From NCBI GenBank assembly GCA_017556895.1, contig JAFYLX010000044.1:1-10801 (forward strand): 10,801 nt of DNA. The letters run 5' to 3'. The notes beneath the pieces are model-generated. The model was not told where the DNA came from. It searched no databases and saw nothing but the letters and a program-made list of their open reading frames with translations. The stretch is from Bacillota bacterium (lineage in GTDB: Bacteria; Bacillota_A; Clostridia; Peptostreptococcales; Anaerovoracaceae). Each line of letters starts with the position of its first letter. Position 1 is the stretch's first letter. Below are positions 1-6,425 of the stretch, in pieces. Position numbers and translations under genes: made by a program.

Positions 1-235
1 CAGCGACATCTATGTAGAAGTTGCGCCGCTGCCACAAGGAAGCGGGATTAAACTGGACCTAAATTCCGTTGTATATGCCCAGTTTGGAAAAGAAATAGAA
101 GAAGTAATTATGGAAACTCTAAAGGAACTTGGAGTAGAAGATGCTGATGTAAGAGCGAGCGACAGAGGTGCAGTTGATTGCACTATTAGGGCAAGAGTTG
201 AGACTGCAGTTTGCCGCGGGAAAGGAGAGGAATAG
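1..235 (+). CDS. citD: Citrate lyase gamma subunit (acyl carrier protein), 5' end cut off by the window
   Basis: This is the C-terminal 77 residues of CitD, the small acyl carrier protein of citrate lyase, which carries the phosphoribosyl-dephospho-CoA arm that shuttles acetyl and citryl groups between CitF and CitE. The visible protein begins SDIYVEVAPL and contains DRGAVDCTIRAR, matching the CitD pattern (E. coli has DKGALDCILRAR at the same place). By alignment from memory with E. coli CitD, the modified serine (Ser14 there) is the residue just before the first complete codon. Base 1 (c) would be the last base of its codon, compatible with AGC or TCC, so the attachment site itself is not visible. 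Frame 2 is open from the window edge to a TAG at 233-235, two bases before citE. About 15 N-terminal residues are probably missing. Confidence 0.93.
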   Translation, partial: SDIYVEVAPLPQGSGIKLDLNSVVYAQFGKEIEEVIMETLKELGVEDADVRASDRGAVDCTIRARVETAVCRGKGEE

Positions 236-237
236 CC

Positions 238-1104
238 ATGCGTAGAAGTATGTTGTTTCTTCCGGGCAATAGCCCTAATATCCTGCTAAATGCGGATTTT
301 CTAGGCTCTGATAGCATCATCCTAGACTTAGAAGACGCAGTGGCTCCTACAGAAAAGGACTCTGCTAGAATTTTAGTAAGAAATGCAATTAAGTCTTTAG
401 AATACACTAGGGAAGTAATCGTTAGAATCAACCCAGTGGATAGCCCGTACTGGCAAAAGGACCTTGAATATATTATTCCGGTTAAGCCGGATATGATTAT
501 GCCTACAAAGGTATCATGCGCTGGCGACGTAAAGATTATTGCTGAATATATTGGAAAGCTTGAAGAAGAGCAAGGAATGGAAGTGGGTAGCGTTAAGATT
601 ATCCCTCTAATTGAAACTACACTTGGTGTAGAAAATGCCTTCGAAATTGCAAGCGCAGACGAGCGTGTTAAGGCAATCTTCCTTGGTGGTGAAGATCTTA
701 CTGCTGATTTAAGATGCAAGCGTACAAAGGAAGGTACAGAAATTCTTTATGCTCGTAGCCGTATGGTTATGGCTGCCCGTGCTGCGGGAGTTGACGTTTA
801 CGATACACCTTGGACAGATGTCGAAGACTACGAAGGCCTAATCAAGGATGCCTCCTTTGCTAAGGGTTTAGGCTTCTCCGGCAAGGCTTCAATCTCCCCA
901 AGACACGTAAGATTCATCAACGACGTGTTCAGCCCTACAGCTGAAGAAATTCAGTATGCAAAGGATGTCTTCGAGACTATAGAAAAGGCTAAGGCTGAAG
1001 GCAAGGGCGTAGTTTCCCTTCGCGGAAAGATGATAGACGCGCCTATCGTTGCAAGAGCTAAGCAGGTTCTTGAGGCGGCAGAAGCTATGAAGGGAGGCAG
1101 ATAG
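238..1104 (+). CDS. citE: Citrate lyase beta subunit (citryl-ACP lyase), CitE
   Basis: This 288-residue protein belongs to the CitE/HpcH-type TIM-barrel lyases. It cleaves citryl-S-ACP on CitD to oxaloacetate and acetyl-S-ACP, using Mg2+. Visible family motifs are the start RRSMLFLPGNSP (residues 2-13), LDLEDAV (29-35), VRIN (62-65), IPLIET with Glu126 (122-127) and GGEDLTADL with Asp153 (150-158). Glu126 and Asp153 are the expected metal ligands. The length is normal for CitE (about 290). I chose ATG 238 because AAGGAG at 222-227 lies 10 bases upstream and the family's N-terminus begins here. An in-frame TTG at 211 would add nine residues inside citD and is unlikely. It is two bases from citD and one base from citF, so the three subunits are tightly co-translated. 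A citramalate-cleaving enzyme would look nearly identical. Confidence 0.95.
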   Translation: MRRSMLFLPGNSPNILLNADFLGSDSIILDLEDAVAPTEKDSARILVRNAIKSLEYTREVIVRINPVDSPYWQKDLEYIIPVKPDMIMPTKVSCAGDVKIIAEYIGKLEEEQGMEVGSVKIIPLIETTLGVENAFEIASADERVKAIFLGGEDLTADLRCKRTKEGTEILYARSRMVMAARAAGVDVYDTPWTDVEDYEGLIKDASFAKGLGFSGKASISPRHVRFINDVFSPTAEEIQYAKDVFETIEKAKAEGKGVVSLRGKMIDAPIVARAKQVLEAAEAMKGGR

Positions 1105-1105
1105 T

Positions 1106-2515
1106 ATGAGTAAACTAGTAAAGAGTATTAAAGAGGCTATCCAGCTTTCCGGATTAAAGGATGGAATGACAATTTCTTTCCACCACCATCTAAGAAACGG
1201 CGATATGGTTGCTGTTATGGTTCTTGATGCTATCACAGAAATGGGAATCAAGGATTTAACTGTAAATATCAGTTCAATTTTCGACACTCACGCGCCTTTT
1301 ATCGAATATATTAGAGACGGCGTTGTGACTGGAATTGAGACAAACTATATGGGCGGTGTTGTTGGCCGTGCTGTCAGCGAAGGCATCATGGACAAGCCGG
1401 TTATATTTAGAACTCACGGCGGACGTCCAAGTGATATCATTAGCGGAAAGTCCCCAATCGACGTGGCGTTTATCGCTGCACCGACTTCCGACAATATGGG
1501 TAACTGCACAGGTAAGTTCGGTAAATCTGCCTGCGGTTCCTTAGGATATGCATTCGCAGACGCAATGCACGCTAAAACATCAGTAGTAATCACTGATAAC
1601 CTAGTTGAATATCCATTAATAGACTACTCAATCGCGGAAAACTATATTGACTATGTAGTTGAAGTAGATAAGATTGGTGAGCCATCTGGCATCGTATCAG
1701 GTACTACTAAGATTACTAAGGACCCAGTTGGACTTGTAATCGCAGACTATGCTGTTCGCGCAATCGAGGCTTCCGGATTATTAAAAGACGGATTCTCTTT
1801 CCAGACTGGTGCAGGTGGTGCATCTCTTGCTGCTGCTAAATACCTAAAGGATGTTATGCTTGCTAAGAACATTAAAGGAAGCTACGGACTAGGTGGTATC
1901 ACAAGCTATATGGTAGATATGCTTAATGAAGGCTGTTTCAAGGCTTTATATGATGTTCAGTGTTTCGACCTTGGTGCGGTAGAATCCATTAGAACAAATC
2001 CTAAACATATGGAGGTAACTGCGGCTCATTACGCTAGCCCTACTGCGAAAAGTAGTGCTGTTGACAGCCTTGACGTTGTAATCCTAGGTGCGACAGAAAT
2101 CGATACAAACTTTAACGTTAACGTGCATACGGACTCAAACGGATATATTATGGGTGGTAGCGGTGGTCACAGTGATACTGCGGCTGGTGCCAAAATGTCC
2201 ATGATTGTAGCTCCACTTTCAAGAGCGAGACTTCCAATCGTAGTTGATAACGTACTATGTAAGTCAACTCCAGGGAATACAGTAGACGTCCTTGTAACTC
2301 AGAGAGGTATAGCGGTTAATCCACTTAGACCAGAGCTTTCAGATGCGTTCAAGAGTGCTGGACTTCCTGTATTCGACATTATGGACCTGCGCGATATGGC
2401 AGAAAAACTAAATGGCAAACCTCACAAGCCAGTGCTTGGGGACAAGGAAGTTGCCAAGGTTATCTATAGAGATGGTACTCATCTTGACACAATCTATAAT
2501 GTTCCTGTAAAATAA
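1106..2515 (+). CDS. citF: Citrate lyase alpha subunit (citrate CoA-transferase), CitF, short N-terminus
   Basis: This 469-residue protein is the transferase subunit. It swaps acetyl for citrate on the CitD prosthetic arm, giving citryl-ACP plus acetate. Family landmarks are SGLKDGMTISFHHHLRNGD (15-33), THGGRP (103-108), CGSLGYA (143-149), the glycine-rich GAGGASLA (235-242), LGGIT (262-266), NFNVNV (335-340), GGSGGHSD (350-357) and the GIAVNPLRPEL stretch (401-411). The start is ATG 1106 with GGGAGG at 1092-1097, one base after the citE stop. Enterobacterial CitF is about 510 residues and has roughly 40 extra residues before the point where this protein begins; that extension is absent here, although the core is intact. 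The gene ends with TAA at 2513-2515 and is followed by a GC-rich hairpin before citC. Confidence 0.95.
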   Translation: MSKLVKSIKEAIQLSGLKDGMTISFHHHLRNGDMVAVMVLDAITEMGIKDLTVNISSIFDTHAPFIEYIRDGVVTGIETNYMGGVVGRAVSEGIMDKPVIFRTHGGRPSDIISGKSPIDVAFIAAPTSDNMGNCTGKFGKSACGSLGYAFADAMHAKTSVVITDNLVEYPLIDYSIAENYIDYVVEVDKIGEPSGIVSGTTKITKDPVGLVIADYAVRAIEASGLLKDGFSFQTGAGGASLAAAKYLKDVMLAKNIKGSYGLGGITSYMVDMLNEGCFKALYDVQCFDLGAVESIRTNPKHMEVTAAHYASPTAKSSAVDSLDVVILGATEIDTNFNVNVHTDSNGYIMGGSGGHSDTAAGAKMSMIVAPLSRARLPIVVDNVLCKSTPGNTVDVLVTQRGIAVNPLRPELSDAFKSAGLPVFDIMDLRDMAEKLNGKPHKPVLGDKEVAKVIYRDGTHLDTIYNVPVK

Positions 2516-2528
2516 ATAAAAATATCAT

Positions 2529-2561
2529 ATGGCCCGCTAAGCGTTTTGCTAGGCGGGCCAT
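2529..2561 (+). promoter_or_regulatory. GC-rich intercistronic hairpin between citF and citC
   Basis: ATGGCCCGC at 2529-2537 pairs perfectly with GCGGGCCAT at 2553-2561. An inner helix (TA with AT, GC with GC, and single bulges) closes on a GTTTT loop at 2543-2547. The + strand has no U-run after it (ATCATAATAGG follows), so it is a poor intrinsic terminator for the operon. The flank before it is A-rich (2511-2524), so the reverse strand would have the stem followed by a T-rich stretch. The citC ribosome binding site AGGTGA (2568-2573) begins only seven bases after the stem, and the distance from that site to ATG 2577 is short. I infer a role in mRNA stabilisation or processing, or in setting the ratio of the lyase subunits to CitC and CitX; partial attenuation is also possible. 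Confidence 0.7.
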
Positions 2562-2576
2562 CATAATAGGTGAGAT

Positions 2577-3668
2577 ATGTATTACGTAGAAGAAATTGAA
2601 ATTGAAAAGGCGGAAGCTTTACTGGAAGCCTGCGGGCTGTCAGTGCCACGTGGCATAGATTATACTGCAGGAGTTTTTAACGATGACGGCAAGCTGGTTG
2701 CTACTGGTAGTTTGAAAGGTGATATGATTCAAGGCATTGCGGTTGACCCTGATTTTCAGGGAGAAGATTTGACTGCTAAGATTTTCACACACCTAATTCA
2801 GACTACAACAGAAGAATCCTTGTACCTATTTACGAAGCCCGACAAGGTACAGCAGTTTGTCGGACTTGGTATGCGTCATGTGGCGACTGCAAGACCTTAT
2901 GCTGCACTGCTTGAATGGGGCAAGGAAGGCGTAAAGGACTTTCAGGGAGAACTTAAAGCTTTAGTAAAAGAGATAGAAGAAGCCGGATTTAAAACTGGTG
3001 AAGCAGGCGGTAATGTTGCCGCTCTTGTGATGAACTGCAATCCTTTCACTCTTGGACACAGACATCTAATTGAAAAGGCTGCAAGTGAGGCAGATGTTGT
3101 TTATGTGTTTGTGGTGGAAGAGAATGCGTCGTTATTTAGCTTCGAGGATAGACTGCAGATGGTTCAAATGGGAACAGCTGACCTTGGCAATGTGTTAGTT
3201 CTTGGTGGTGGAAGATATATGATATCTGAGGTGACTTTCCCAAGCTATTTCACTAAGGAAGAAAACTTTGCGGCGGCACACGCGGCTATGGATGCTGAAA
3301 TCTTCGCATCTTGCATTGCTCCAGTGCTAAAAGCAAATAGACGATATGTTGGTACTGAGCCTAATTCTGCGGTTACGGCAGTGTATAACGAGGCTCTTAA
3401 GAAAAGACTTCCAAAGGCGGGGGTTGAGGTTATAGAAGTGCCAAGACTTGAAGACATCAGTGCTTCAAAAGTAAGAGGACTGTTATATAAGCTATTAGCA
3501 AAAGAGTTTACGGAAGATGGCGAATATTTCATCGATTCCAACTTTGACGAAATTTGTCAGGATTTAATGCATTTATTACCATTTACATCACTAGAGTATA
3601 TTATGAGCCCAGCAATGGAAGCAAAGCTTTGTCGAGCGCTTAACTACGGAGAAGCAAGATGGAAGTAA
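2577..3668 (+). CDS. citC: [Citrate [pro-3S]-lyase] ligase, CitC
   Basis: This 363-residue protein activates citrate lyase by acetylating the thiol of the prosthetic group on CitD, using acetate and ATP. It has the usual two-part build. An N-terminal GNAT-like segment (about 1-110) carries a hydrophobic IQGIAVDPDFQGEDL stretch (51-65). A nucleotidyltransferase domain follows, with the ATP-binding NPFTLGHRHLIE motif (155-166; the GH pair at 160-161 is the HxGH-like element), GTEP (259-262) and the second nucleotide motif ISASKVR (294-300). The length fits the family (about 340-360). ATG 2577 is preceded by AGGTGA at 2568-2573, an unusually close but usable site. It follows citF by 61 bases containing a stable hairpin, and overlaps citX by 10 bases. 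In Klebsiella and E. coli citC comes first in the operon; here it is after citF. Confidence 0.94.
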   Translation: MYYVEEIEIEKAEALLEACGLSVPRGIDYTAGVFNDDGKLVATGSLKGDMIQGIAVDPDFQGEDLTAKIFTHLIQTTTEESLYLFTKPDKVQQFVGLGMRHVATARPYAALLEWGKEGVKDFQGELKALVKEIEEAGFKTGEAGGNVAALVMNCNPFTLGHRHLIEKAASEADVVYVFVVEENASLFSFEDRLQMVQMGTADLGNVLVLGGGRYMISEVTFPSYFTKEENFAAAHAAMDAEIFASCIAPVLKANRRYVGTEPNSAVTAVYNEALKKRLPKAGVEVIEVPRLEDISASKVRGLLYKLLAKEFTEDGEYFIDSNFDEICQDLMHLLPFTSLEYIMSPAMEAKLCRALNYGEARWK

Positions 3669-4150
3669 CTTTAATGGAACTCCTTGATTCAAGGGAACAA
3701 AGGGTATGGCATCAACAGGAACTGCTCGAAAAATACGGAGGGTCTTTGGTTTCTGTGACGCTAAACATACCAGGACCAATTAAAGATAAACCTCAATACA
3801 GAAAGGTTATGGAGTGGGGCATGGAAGCCTTACTAGGTGCATTCGGCCCAAATGTTATGTATAAAGAAACACGTTTCTTAAAAACAGGGGCAGAAGGGTA
3901 TGTCTGCATTGATGGCCTAGAACCGGAGGAAGCAAAATATATCGCAGTACTTGTAGAATCTATGGCCCCGAAGGCAAGACTTTTGGATATCGACGTGATG
4001 GGTAAAGACGGAGCTGTTTCCAGAAGGGAACTAGGGCTAGAACCACGCAAGTGCCTACTATGTGATGAGGATGCAAAGGCCTGCGCAAGAAGTCAAAAAC
4101 ATAGTATGGAAGAACTACTGGAAGAAGTAGAAAAACTATGTTATTATTAA
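3659..4150 (+). CDS. citX: Holo-citrate lyase synthase (apo-CitD phosphoribosyl-dephospho-CoA transferase), CitX
   Basis: This 163-residue protein transfers the triphosphoribosyl-dephospho-CoA precursor onto the conserved serine of apo-CitD. Family signatures are visible: SLVSVTLNIPGP (29-40), a TGAEGY turn (76-81), LLDIDVMGKDGAVSRRELGL (108-127), RKCLLC (130-135), Cys142 and His148. ATG 3659 overlaps the 3' end of citC by 10 bases and has GGAG at 3648-3651, seven bases upstream. A second in-frame ATG at 3674 lacks a clear Shine-Dalgarno. In some bacteria CitX is fused to CitG; this protein stops at the CitX length, and no CitG-like reading frame follows. The precursor synthase must therefore be encoded outside the window. 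Confidence 0.93.
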   Translation: MEVTLMELLDSREQRVWHQQELLEKYGGSLVSVTLNIPGPIKDKPQYRKVMEWGMEALLGAFGPNVMYKETRFLKTGAEGYVCIDGLEPEEAKYIAVLVESMAPKARLLDIDVMGKDGAVSRRELGLEPRKCLLCDEDAKACARSQKHSMEELLEEVEKLCYY

Positions 4151-4184
4151 AAAAATACATAATAACGTTGAAGGAGAACTAGAT

Positions 4185-4433
4185 ATGGCAAAGAAAGATT
4201 TTGATATCAAAGACATTTTTGAAGCGATTGAAGACATCGTAGAAAAGATTTCCAAAGACAAAGATTTAAAAGAAACATTCGAAAAGAACCCAGCAAAGGC
4301 TATTGAATCTATCATTGGAATTGATTTACCAGATGACAAGGTTAATGATGTAGTAGATGCAGTTAAGGCTAAACTTACATTAGATACAGTAGGCGATATC
4401 TTAGGTGGTCTAGGCGGATTATTTAAGAAATAG
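4185..4433 (+). CDS. Small helical protein of unknown function at the end of the cit operon
   Basis: This 82-residue charged protein (starts MAKKDFDIKD) has a strong AAGGAG site at 4171-4176, eight bases before ATG 4185. It lies 34 bases after citX and just before the operon terminator, so it is probably co-transcribed with the cit genes. Three parts are visible: an amphipathic helix with acidic and basic residues (about 8-31), a middle with FEKNPAKAIESIIGIDLPDD (32-51), and a final helix (52-68) leading into a glycine-rich hydrophobic tail DILGGLGGLFKK (71-82). It has no cysteine, signal peptide or obvious membrane span. The NPxKAIE..GIDLPDD pattern recalls small uncharacterised clostridial proteins and, weakly, the leader-like Nif11/NHLP helices, but that comparison is from memory. 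I do not recognise a function. Confidence 0.85.
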   Translation: MAKKDFDIKDIFEAIEDIVEKISKDKDLKETFEKNPAKAIESIIGIDLPDDKVNDVVDAVKAKLTLDTVGDILGGLGGLFKK

Positions 4434-4443
4434 AAGCATAATT

Positions 4444-4469
4444 AAAGCGAGGTAACCCTCGCTTTTTTT
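4444..4469 (+). terminator. Rho-independent terminator of the cit operon
   Basis: GCGAGG (4447-4452), loop TAAC (4453-4456) and CCTCGC (4457-4462) form a perfect six-pair GC-rich stem, extended by AAA/TTT pairs (4444-4446 with 4463-4465) and followed by an uninterrupted T-run at 4463-4469. It lies 10 bases after the stop of the small helical protein gene. It therefore marks the end of the citD-citE-citF-citC-citX-small gene unit. Confidence 0.93.
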
Positions 4470-4510
4470 GTTTTCCGCTATGAGTTTGATACAATAAAAT
4501 TCGACTAATT

Positions 4511-4540
4511 TTGTTAAAAAAGTACAAAAAAATTTATATT
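4511..4540 (+). promoter_or_regulatory. Possible upstream promoter of the aldo/keto reductase gene
   Basis: TTGTTA (4511-4516) and TATATT (4535-4540) are separated by 18 bases in an AT-rich stretch. Both hexamers are imperfect, so AT-richness alone could produce this. A transcript from here would include CTCCTT (4563-4568), which can pair with the AAGGAG ribosome binding site at 4587-4592. Confidence 0.3.
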
Positions 4541-4545
4541 TATAC

Positions 4546-4574
4546 TTGAATATCTTATTTTGCTCCTTTAAAAT
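4546..4574 (+). promoter_or_regulatory. Likely sigma-A-type promoter of the aldo/keto reductase gene
   Basis: TTGAAT (4546-4551) and TAAAAT (4569-4574) are separated by exactly 17 bases. The -10 matches the consensus at five of six positions. Transcription would start near 4581, leaving a short leader with the ribosome binding site AAGGAGG at 4587-4593. The region lies directly downstream of the cit terminator, so an independent promoter is expected here. Confidence 0.5.
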
Positions 4575-4601
4575 ATTCTATTATATAAGGAGGCGTTAAT
4601 A

Positions 4602-5726
4602 ATGCTATATAAAGAATTTGATGATGAAATTATTTCCACCTTAGGTTTAGGTTGTATGCGTCTTCCTGTAATCGACGGTGATGAAAATAATATAGATGTA
4701 AAAAAGGCAGAGGAAATGATTGCCTTCGCTATCGAAAATGGTGTGAACTATTTCGACACTGCATGGGGATACCACGGTGGAAACTCAGAAGTAGTTCTTG
4801 GTGAAATCCTAAAAAAATATCCGCGCGATAGTTACTACATTGCAAATAAGTTCCCTGGTTATGACCTATCCAATATGGATAAGGTTGAACAAATATTTGA
4901 GGAGCAGCTTTCAAAAATGGGAGTTGAATATTTCGACTTCTATATGCTTCACAACGTATGTGAACTCAATATTGAACAGTATCTAGATGAAAAGAATGGA
5001 ATTGTTCCTTACTTACTTAAGCAGAAAGAACTTGGAAGAATTAAGCATTTGGGATTCTCCACTCATGCAAGATTCAGAGCTTTCAAGAAGTTTATGGAAG
5101 CTGTGGGGGAACATATGGAATTTTGCCAGATTCAGTTAAACTGGTTAGACTGGGATTTCCAAAAGGCTTCACAGAAGGTGGAGTATCTTAATAAGAAAAA
5201 TATTCCGATTTTTGTTATGGAACCTTTAAGAGGTGGCAAACTTGCGAACCTTCCTGAAGATCAGTCCGCGGTTTTAAAAGAATTAAGACCAGGAGAAAGT
5301 GACGCCGGCTGGGGATTTAGATTCCTTCAGGGGATTAAGGGTATTCAGGTTGTTCTTTCAGGAATGTCAACACTAGAACAGCTTAAGGAAAATGTTCGAA
5401 TTATGAGTGTTGAAAGACCTCTAAATGAACGTGAAGGCATGGTTCTTATGTATACTGCAAAGGACCTAATCGAGCCACTTCCTTGCACAGAGTGTCGTTA
5501 CTGTACTACACACTGCCCACAGGGGCTTGATATTCCGGTTTTAATTGCTTTATATAACGAGCATAATTCTACTAATAATGGCTTCATAGCATCGATGGCG
5601 GTGGATGCACTTCCGGATAATCAAAAGCCAAGTGCATGCAAAGGCTGTCATGCTTGCAATGATGTCTGCCCTCAGAAGATAAAAATTGCAGAGGCTATTG
5701 CAGAACTTCAGGAAAAATTAGGCTAG
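4602..5726 (+). CDS. Aldo/keto reductase with C-terminal two-cluster [4Fe-4S] ferredoxin-like domain
   Basis: This 374-residue cytoplasmic oxidoreductase has an aldo/keto reductase barrel (about 1-285) followed by an iron-sulfur tail. The expected catalytic tetrad is present: Asp52 in FDTAWGYHGG (51-60), Tyr57, Lys83 in ANKFPG and His117 in YMLHN. Two Cys-x2-Cys-x2-Cys-x3-Cys-Pro motifs follow, Cys295/298/301/305 and Cys346/349/352/356, the pattern of a 2[4Fe-4S] ferredoxin. Such fusions are common in anaerobic clostridia and archaea. The natural substrate is unknown, and the clusters suggest that electrons can be exchanged with ferredoxin as well as a nicotinamide. ATG 4602 has AAGGAGG at 4587-4593. 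I see no terminator after the stop; the next gene follows after 62 bases and may share the transcript. Confidence 0.92.
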   Translation: MLYKEFDDEIISTLGLGCMRLPVIDGDENNIDVKKAEEMIAFAIENGVNYFDTAWGYHGGNSEVVLGEILKKYPRDSYYIANKFPGYDLSNMDKVEQIFEEQLSKMGVEYFDFYMLHNVCELNIEQYLDEKNGIVPYLLKQKELGRIKHLGFSTHARFRAFKKFMEAVGEHMEFCQIQLNWLDWDFQKASQKVEYLNKKNIPIFVMEPLRGGKLANLPEDQSAVLKELRPGESDAGWGFRFLQGIKGIQVVLSGMSTLEQLKENVRIMSVERPLNEREGMVLMYTAKDLIEPLPCTECRYCTTHCPQGLDIPVLIALYNEHNSTNNGFIASMAVDALPDNQKPSACKGCHACNDVCPQKIKIAEAIAELQEKLG

Positions 5727-5788
5727 AGCCTCTTTGGTGGTTTTAGTAATGCGCTATAAAAATTCATTCTACTCAAGGGAGGTCCGCT

Positions 5789-5953
5789 ATGACTACAGAA
5801 AAAGAAAAACGTGATGCATGGGAAGCATACGGAGAATATTTTAAAAATCGAACGGCAAGTGATGTTCAAGACGAATACGGTGAACAGAGAGATGAATGGC
5901 GCGAATGTAAATTCGATTACCACGGTAAAGAGGACGATGGATCCTGGGAGTAG
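5789..5953 (+). CDS. 54-residue highly charged small protein, unknown function
   Basis: A short open frame begins at ATG 5789 with a strong GGGAGG at 5777-5782, six bases upstream, and ends with TAG at 5951-5953. The product (starts MTTEKEKRDAWEAYGEYF) is hydrophilic and rich in Glu, Asp, Lys and Arg, with several aromatic residues. It contains WEAYGEYFKNR (11-21), DEYGEQRDEWRE (28-39), one cysteine (Cys40) and an acidic end KEDDGSWE. It has no signal or membrane segment. The last codons contain TGGGAG, which serves as the ribosome binding site of the next gene four bases after this stop, so the two look translationally coupled. I recognise no family. The strong start signal and the coupling make it more than a chance frame. 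Confidence 0.68.
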   Translation: MTTEKEKRDAWEAYGEYFKNRTASDVQDEYGEQRDEWRECKFDYHGKEDDGSWE

Positions 5954-5957
5954 AGTT

Positions 5958-6299
5958 ATGAATAAAATGAAAAAAGGATTAGTATTTTTAATAATACAAG
6001 CAATAATATTTTATGTGTTACCACTTTTTGCAGGGCCTACTGATACGATGGGATTAGTACTTATCCAGTTTGCGGCGACTTTCGCATTGTCATTTATCGT
6101 AGGCGTAGCTACAAAAAGTACAATGAAATTTGTATTTCCTGTAATTGCGACGGTGGCCTTCGTGCCTGTAATAATGATTTATATGAACGCTACAGCGTAT
6201 ATTTACTTGGTATTTTATGCAGTATTAACAGTAGGTGGGGTTGCACTAGGAACAGGACTAAGAAATCTATTTACGAAAAAAGAAGATAAAGAAGTATAA
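5958..6299 (+). CDS. Small four-helix integral membrane protein, unknown function
   Basis: The predicted 113-residue protein starts MNKMKKGLVF. It has four hydrophobic segments, at about residues 7-24, 31-51, 57-76 and 79-99, short loops, and a basic and acidic tail TKKEDKEV. The N-terminal lysines suggest a cytoplasmic N-terminus, and four spans would place both ends inside. I chose ATG 5958 because GGGAG at 5946-5950 lies seven bases upstream, at the end of the preceding small gene. A longer in-frame reading back to 5811 would run out of frame through that small gene and lacks a ribosome binding site. ATG 5967 is a less likely alternative. An intrinsic terminator follows 15 bases after the stop. 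Function unknown; a partner role with the 54-residue protein is inference. Confidence 0.85.
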   Translation: MNKMKKGLVFLIIQAIIFYVLPLFAGPTDTMGLVLIQFAATFALSFIVGVATKSTMKFVFPVIATVAFVPVIMIYMNATAYIYLVFYAVLTVGGVALGTGLRNLFTKKEDKEV

Positions 6300-6314
6300 A
6301 ACTACAAAATAATT

Positions 6315-6342
6315 AAGGCTGTCAGTGATGACAGCCTTTTCT
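6315..6342. terminator. Intrinsic terminator with GTGA tetraloop, possibly bidirectional
   Basis: AAGGCTGTCA (6315-6324) pairs perfectly over ten bases with TGACAGCCTT (6329-6338) around a GTGA loop (6325-6328), a stable GNRA-type tetraloop. The + strand continues TTTTCT, a usable U-tract, ending transcription of the membrane-protein gene. Read on the - strand, the stem is followed by AATTATTTTG, a weaker U-tract that could also stop the convergent lipoprotein transcript, whose gene ends at 6426. Confidence 0.9.
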
Positions 6343-6425
6343 ATTGATAAATCACATAATTGTAATTAAGGGTTTAGAGTTACCTTTTGTTCAACTCAAT
6401 AATCACTGGACCAATCATCGTCGTC

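Noticed and set aside
211..237. TTG start that would lengthen CitE by nine residues
   Set aside because: It lies inside citD, has no ribosome binding site, and the sequence before ATG 238 is the Shine-Dalgarno AAGGAG itself.
889..1287. Minus-strand open frame of 132 codons across the citE-citF junction
   Set aside because: It overlaps two confidently identified genes, and its product has no recognisable motif. It is a shadow of their codon composition.
4392..4433. Possible double-glycine RiPP leader cleavage site (LGGLGG) in the 82-residue protein
   Set aside because: Only two to four residues follow the glycines, too short for a core peptide, and no modification enzyme or peptidase-type transporter is adjacent.
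5734..5760. Possible promoter before the 54-residue gene (TTGGTG and TATAAA)
   Set aside because: The spacer is only 15 bases and the -35 is poor. Read-through from the reductase gene is an equally good explanation.
5811..5957. In-frame N-terminal extension of the four-helix membrane protein
   Set aside because: The stretch overlaps the better supported 54-residue gene in another frame, is not hydrophobic, and lacks a ribosome binding site; ATG 5958 has one.
6402..6418. Imperfect dyad ATCACTGG-A-CCAATCAT near the 3' end of the lipoprotein gene
   Set aside because: Only six of eight arm positions pair, there is a one-base centre, and it lies in a 3' region between convergent genes where an operator is not expected.
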